From Prosapia bicincta (lineage: Eukaryota > Arthropoda > Insecta > Hemiptera > Cercopidae): 64,000 nt of DNA. Made by a program: the position numbers and the translations under genes. How positions within the stretch are numbered: the stretch's first letter is position 1; each line of letters starts with the position of its first letter. Under the pieces are notes generated by a model. The model had not been told where the DNA came from, searched no databases, and saw only the letters and a program-made list of their open reading frames with translations. The DNA is taken from assembly GCA_036971475.1 (NCBI GenBank), contig JBAIZL010000005.1, positions 173,619,386 through 173,683,385 on the forward strand. Direction: 5' to 3'. Shown here piece by piece: positions 59,354 to 64,000 of the stretch.

Positions 59354-61657
59354 GCATGCGTATATAGAACTCTTGTGTTTTCAAATTGAAGGAAAGCGTA
59401 AGCAAACAATAAAAAATATGTATTTATGTAGTACGTAAATATACCCTACTGTATTATAAGTGTGTGTAGCTGTAATAAATGTTAACACTTTTAATGTTAA
59501 CACTCTTTCCATATAGGCCACAGTTGGCATCAGTATCCGTGGTAAGTTCGGCGAACGTAAGCCCCGCGAATAACGAGGGATTACTGTAATAACAAACATT
59601 TCCTATAGAAATATATGTTATTATATTAGCGGTCCTTTTGATCAAATTTGTGAAAGTTTAAAATTATATTTTAAAGTTACACCATTTACTTATACTCCAA
59701 AAAAAAGAAATAAAACAATTAATAATGTTGCTGTACGAAAAAATGTTTTTGAGGTATAAATGTTTTTTTAAAAAAAGATTAAAATGACTCATAATTTTAT
59801 AGATGGATCAAGTGAAGAATGGAAAAAGTTATTCGAAATAAATGTGATTGGTTCTTCCTTGTGCACTCGAGCAGCCATAAAATCAATGAAGAAGAAAGGG
59901 GCTGAAGATGGTATTGTAATTAACGTGAGTAGGTGAGTAGTCGATATTTGTTCAGTCTTACCCTAGAAACGTATTCATAGAAGTTAATTTTTTTACAGTT
60001 GATTACAAGTGGAATAAAATGTTCTCCTTTTACTTACTTTGTTGGCATAGAAGAGCCATGCCTAAAAAGAATTAATTGACTTTCTCTCTGTTATTATATA
60101 TATATAATTTGAGTGAGAAGGGCAATTAATTCTTTCTTGTATTACAAATACAGGCAAATAATCAATGCACCATTTTCAGCTTGTATTTTACTAGCACTAG
60201 TAAAGGATTTTTTTTGTTTTCACAAACAAAACATACATATCATTCTATAAAGTTTTTGAAGTATATTTGGGATAAATGACGTCGTTTACATATTTAAATG
60301 TTGTAAATAACGGATATTCTTGATAATGCCAATAATGTTAACTGGGGATAAGTTTTGAACAGTTGTTTTTTCAGAGATTGTGTTCCTGTATTTGTATTAG
60401 TTATGCTATTTAACACTTGTAACAGGAAATAACTTTACTATATAGGTCTGCAGTAAAGATAAATACAGTTTAAATGTTGGATGGTCACTCAACAGGTTAA
60501 GTAGCTTTTGATAATATTAACAATGAACTCTGGTGGAATTCTCTCTATATAAAGTACAATAAGCTTACAAATTACAACTAATGTACAGTTAGAGTAATAT
60601 AGTAAACATTTCACCTGTACACTTGTAGAAGTTTCCTTTTTTGAAATGGTTAAAGAATTGATAAAACCTCGTAAACTACCCAATTATGAATTTTATACTT
60701 TTAACAAAAAATAATAATGTTTAATCAGATGTAAAAGTAGTTAGAAATCATAATAAATTATAAATGATGGCTTATTAATAATAAATGTTGTGTTTAAGTA
60801 TTTTAGGCCATAATGTTTTGGCTACTAAAATGGCGATGTACACAGCCTCAAAGTTCGCGATGACAGCACTTTCAGAGGCTATTCACAAAGAACTGGCGGC
60901 GTCAGGGTCACGCATCAGAGTCACAGTGAGTAGGAATGTCAGGAGTTTTGTAAATGTTATTAAAAATATTTCTCGAAACTTTTACTTATAAATCTTATAA
61001 GTATATTTATTTTATAAAATAAAATTATAATGTATTATATTATATTTCATTCTATATAATATTATATCAATCATTAATACATTTACTTTTAAATTTATTC
61101 GCTTATGCAATGATATGAGACATATTGGAAAACTAGTATACAATGTTCAGTCATGTTAAGTTGGAAGTTTTAAAGTAAATAGAGCATAACAAATGTAATG
61201 TCAGCTTAAAATTAGAATTCAGTAGTTTGGGACTTACTGACGTCATTAGGGTGGATTATTATTTTCATAAGTTGAACTCTATCGGAAGAAAAGGGTATTA
61301 GAAAGTTAAGAAAGGGTGGTAATATCAAGAGACTCATTAAAGGAGAGAGAAAAGTTTCAAAATTTAAAACCACTAAAACCGTTAGCAGAAAGTTAAACTG
61401 ATTCAAAAACTTAAAAACTGAACTCTGTATGAAACATCATAAGGAGGGATAGAACGCCTCAGGTCGGAAAAAAAGTACATCGAGTAGGGGTCGGTTAATT
61501 AAGGGAACTTTCATAAAGCAAATAAAATAATAAAGAAATTTTTTAATAATAGACCTCTAATTATTACGAAGATTTAAGAGAATATTTTGAGTAAAGTTAT
61601 TGATGTATAAATAAAATTAATGGAAGACTAAAGAAAAGATAACTGAAGTATTAATTG

Positions 61658-61720
<63 letters not shown>

Positions 61721-63638
61721 CGTAGGTTAGGCTCGGCGAATTAACACCCTCAGAGCAACGTTAAGGAGTACTTACAAAACTCTGAAATACACTCAAAAAC
61801 GTTTTTTTTATTTTAAATTTTTTATCTCTCAAACAGAAACGATTACACCCATTTTTAGTGATTTTTATAATTGTATACTCAACCAGTTTTTATTCTTAAT
61901 CAAGATTTCACTATATTACACGACTATTCAGTATAAGAATAATTCCAATACAACAGCGTGAGATTATAAGAGTAAACTAAACTTTTGCATTGAAAGTATA
62001 AAAGTATTAACTTTGTATTAAGAGAACAAAATTCTCAAGAGTCCATAATTATTGACATTTGACTATTAGTCTTTATACGACTATTATTGTTACTGAATCA
62101 TTGGAAGATTATTTTCAAGTATAATTTGTGCATCGTGGTACATTAAATTGGAATAAATAAGATTATTGTTTAATTTAATAAGCTTCAGTTCGATTTATTT
62201 AGGAACCTAGAGGTTTTGTGATTGTATTACGTAAGCGGTCTGATAATTTACGTACATTAAATTACTTCATACAGCAAATTACAAATTATTATAAAATAAT
62301 AAATCATAATTTTGGACTCAGTTAATAGCGAAATTTCATATCTTGTAAAATTACAATGTACCCTATCAATATCGCTCAAACTTCCATAGAATTAATGTGC
62401 GAGTTCTCATTTGTAACCTTTTTAATATATGAAGAGAATGGAATTATCTTTATAATATTATTAATACAGTGTTATTAATAAAGTGTTTGACAAGTGCTTC
62501 TATTCGAAATTGTCTGTTAACTTTTAGCTTAAGTATACTGAGAATAATCAAGGCTTTAAGGGTAGGGATTGGTTCTATATTTTAATGTTATTTATGTTGT
62601 CGGGTTAACGATGTTTACAATACAAATATCAACATTATATCTGTCAAACCAAATAATTAAAAGATACAAGATAGAAACATTTAACAGAATTTTGACGTTA
62701 GTTGGCGCTTGTAAAAAATTAAGTTTAAAATAAACCAAAACTAAAAATGGTATTGATTACTGAATAATAATATTCTAATAATAATAAATGGAAAATGGTT
62801 CTAAAACAAAATTCTAATTGTTAAGATATTTTGGCTTTAAGCGTTTACCTTTAGGGTATGATGTGTTACTGAATGTCATAAAAATAAAGGTAAATAGAAA
62901 GTTTTTGTTCACAGAACCTTTGTCCTGGATTAGTAGATACGGATATGATACACAACATCCGGGATACTCTGGTGTCTCCTCCATTGCAGCCTGTAGACAT
63001 TGGCCAAACAGTTGCCTTTATCTTATCACTTGACAATAGAGTACACGTAAGTATAGCCACAGCTTAAAGGGTAGATATAGAGCAGCCTTCGTTAAAACAT
63101 CAATATTTTCAAATAAAATTAACTGATAATTAATTAAAGAGACTAAATAATAATTAATAATAATATACTTTTTGAGAGCCTCTTATATTTGTTAACTTAA
63201 GATTGGTCTCCGCAGTGAAAAAAATGCTCGATTTATTTTTCACTCTTGCAACCAGACATACTATCGCATTTAAGCATATATTATGGAAAATATATGAACT
63301 ATGTAAGTAAATATAACACTTGACATTGCGAAGTTGCTAATCGAATATAGTTTTCCCGATTGCCCTTACTCTAGGGGAGGTACATCCTTTCCATTGTTCT
63401 GTCTAATTTGTTCTAATACACCCATTCTTTAGACGAGAGTATAGGCAGGGTGTAGGCACCTCTTCAATAAAGAGTAGGTCTACTTTACGTACTCGACGTT
63501 AAACACGAGATTCCCCTTACCTCTCATACCCTCTAAAAGGGGTGTATGTCCCCCACCTTAGTCCTTACTGCATTTACAATCTTTTCCTACCCTTCCTAGG
63601 TTGCAATAGACATATTGGCTGATAGTCGAAAAAAATAG
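53996..63638 (+). CDS. SDR gene C: DHRS11/farnesol dehydrogenase-like reductase with intact tetrad, six exons, 242 aa
   Basis: Coding join: 53996-54127, 56529-56697, 59803-59932, 60799-60925, 62915-63046, 63600-63638. Seen: TGASSGIG at 12-19, ARR at 37-39, Asp63, NNAG at 89-92, and a full tetrad Asn114 (EINVIG), Ser144, Tyr158 and Lys162 (YTASK); PG at 190-191. Phases are identical to genes A and B. This is the copy most likely to be a working NADP(H)-linked reductase/dehydrogenase; the substrate is not visible in the sequence. Exon 4 needs the acceptor at 60798 (ttaag|T): the nearby ttttag acceptor at 60806 breaks the frame. Exon 3 ends at the second of two tandem gtgagt donors. Exon 6 was placed by phase, polypyrimidine tract and C-terminal pattern. 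Confidence 0.84.
54128..56128. other. gene C intron 1
   Basis: AT-rich unique DNA. A short GT run is at 54428-54441. No mobile coding sequence recognised. Confidence 0.45.
56130..56340. repeat. hairpin-forming inverted repeat around a (TA)n tract
   Basis: Left arm 56130-56200 and right arm 56255-56340 are inverted copies (gattaaaagct / agcttttaatc; gtcgaaaggtttgta / tacaaacttttcgac), with TA at 56202-56255. MITE-like. Ends about 190 nt before gene C exon 2. Confidence 0.7.
56529..56697 (+). CDS. SDR gene C exon 2
   Basis: Acceptor tttacag|GAACTG, donor ATAG|gtaaaa, phase 1 out. ELAKTLSGEK, ADVSKEKEV and LVNNAGVF are visible. 169 nt, as in gene A. Confidence 0.87.
57161..59586 (+). mobile_element. 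Tigger/pogo-like DNA transposon remnant, gene C intron 2
   Basis: Flanked by TA on both sides. Ends CAGTAGACTTTTGC at the left and the complement of CAGTAATCCCTCG at the right, as in Tigger termini. Inside on the + strand: FSASKGWFDKCERR (CENP-B type DNA-binding domain, about 58035), then KSAPGFKAVKDSLTVLLC and MKPMVVYRSLN (DDE domain, about 58200-58310), then ILLTIDNAPGHP-like sequence about 58490. Several stops and shifts, so no active transposase. Tc1/mariner superfamily by these motifs. Confidence 0.8.
59237..59353. repeat. (TG)n microsatellite inside the Tigger-like element
   Basis: TG tract with tgag interruptions between the transposase remnant and the right end. Confidence 0.95.
59803..59932 (+). 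CDS. SDR gene C exon 3, tetrad Asn present
   Basis: Acceptor tttatag|ATGGA, donor AGTAG|gtgagt. Encodes GSSEEWKKLFEINVIG, then CTRAAIKSMKK and DGIVINVS. 130 nt, equal to gene A exon 3. An earlier gtgagt at 59925 would shorten the exon by 8 nt and break the frame. Confidence 0.84.
60799..60925 (+). CDS. SDR gene C exon 4, active-site YTASK
   Basis: Acceptor tgtttaag|TATTTTAGG completes Ser144. Encodes ILGHNVLATKMAM, then YTASKFAMTALSEAIHKEL. Donor ACA|gtgagt. 127 nt, equal to gene B exon 4. Confidence 0.83.
60926..62914. other. gene C intron 4
   Basis: AT-rich. A (TA)n tract is at 61662-61716. A purine-rich piece at 61260-61380 encodes nothing recognised. Confidence 0.45.
61662..61716. repeat. 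(TA)n microsatellite
   Basis: Pure TA tract. Confidence 0.95.
62915..63046 (+). CDS. SDR gene C exon 5
   Basis: Acceptor gttcacag|AACCTT, donor CAC|gtaagt. Encodes NLCPGLVDTDMI to VAFILSLDNRVH. 132 nt, as in A and B. Asn-Leu-Cys replaces the Ser-Ile-Ser before PG seen in the paralogs. Confidence 0.85.
63047..63599. other. gene C intron 5
   Basis: First half AT-rich; from 63350 it is clearly more C-rich (cccttactctaggggagg, ataccctctaaaagg). No element recognised. Ends in the pyrimidine tract before exon 6. Confidence 0.4.
63600..63638 (+). CDS. SDR gene C exon 6 and stop
   Basis: Strong pyrimidine tract and acceptor (cccttcctag|GTTGCA) in phase 0. VAIDILADSRKK and TAG give a C-terminus of the same length class as A (14 aa) and B (13 aa). 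Confidence 0.65.
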   Translation, partial: VAIDILADSRKK

Positions 63639-64000
63639 CAAAAACCACCCTCCGGTTCCATGAGCACTTTGAGATTCCATAAAACAAAAATCTTGGATTA
63701 AAGAAAATCTATAAATTAGAAGTTAACGATAATATTTTAGTTTGACTCCTGCCCCTACTTCGTTATTTAGGTGTTTTTTTAAAATATTTAATAAAGCAAT
63801 ACTCAATTAATATTTTCTTCAACTTGAGCTACTAGTTCACACTTAAACTCTTTGATATACTCTGGAACACTCACTGTCTGAGTTGTTTGTTGCACACTGC
63901 TCTTAGAACGACCGTTCTCATCAAGCAAAAAGTAAGTGTCACTATATACAAGACTAATATATAGACAAGTGTTTATGACTCAAGAAGTGTTGGATTTTTT
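63639..64000. other. 3' flank of gene C
   Basis: Probable 3' UTR with AATAAA at 63790. Nothing else recognised to the window end. Confidence 0.4.
63790..63795 (+). promoter_or_regulatory. candidate poly(A) signal of gene C
   Basis: AATAAA about 150 nt after the proposed stop, the same distance class as in genes A and B. This mildly supports exon 6. Confidence 0.35.

Noticed and set aside
60806..60925. Gene C exon 4 starting after ttttag at 60806
   Set aside because: Joined to either donor of exon 3 it gives a frameshift or an immediate stop; the acceptor at 60798 restores SSILGH and matches the paralogs.
63350..63600. Possible relic of the 158-bp satellite in the C-rich stretch of gene C intron 5
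   Set aside because: Only general composition and short words (ccttactc, aaaggggtgta) are similar; no alignable monomer.

Overview
The window is AT-rich nuclear DNA of an animal, most likely an arthropod and probably an insect. The evidence is spliced genes with GT/GC-AG introns, an insect-type expansion of classical short-chain dehydrogenase/reductases (SDRs), dense TA and TG microsatellites, several tandem-repeat arrays, and remnants of Jockey-like, Penelope-like, Tigger-like and SINE elements. Nothing looks prokaryotic. The species cannot be named from the sequence.

The only host genes I can support are three paralogous SDR genes, all on the + strand and in tandem. They resemble the DHRS11 / insect farnesol dehydrogenase group. 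Each has six coding exons with the same intron phases (0,1,2,0,0). Gene A spans 961-13632 (246 aa), gene B 31101-50898 (244 aa) and gene C 53996-63638 (242 aa). All three read through without stops once spliced. Checking the catalytic tetrad Asn-Ser-Tyr-Lys shows a gradient. Gene C keeps all four residues, gene A has Gln for Asn, and gene B has Glu for Asn and His for the catalytic Tyr. Gene B therefore looks like an intact pseudoenzyme, and this is the most interesting biological signal here. Intron 2 of gene A appears to start with GC instead of GT.

Layout. 1-960: upstream flank with microsatellites. 961-13632: gene A, whose introns hold a 54-bp/45-bp minisatellite (1975-4840), a Penelope tail (5097-5244), a foldback element carrying a hammerhead-like motif (9278-9613), a 20-bp repeat array (10305-10990) and a large TG tract (12066-12242). 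13633-31100: intergenic. It holds a 9.2-kb satellite of 58 complete 158/162-bp monomers arranged in 952-bp and 2220-bp higher-order units, then two Penelope-like elements (26225-27480, minus strand; 28585-29880, with inverted ends). 31101-50898: gene B, whose introns hold a 37-bp minisatellite, a minus-strand non-LTR reverse transcriptase fragment, a decayed Jockey-like LINE, an AAGC-type repeat and a GC-rich/G-poor composite block. 50899-53995: a 1-kb inverted-repeat unit, a tRNA-derived SINE and a polypurine tract. 53996-63638: gene C, with a Tigger-like transposon in intron 2.

The three SDRs probably arose by tandem duplication and diverged in enzymatic competence. The rest of the window is mostly repeats that expanded the introns and spacers. 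Gene models rest on reading frames, splice consensus and alignment of the three paralogs with each other; no database search or transcript evidence was available.
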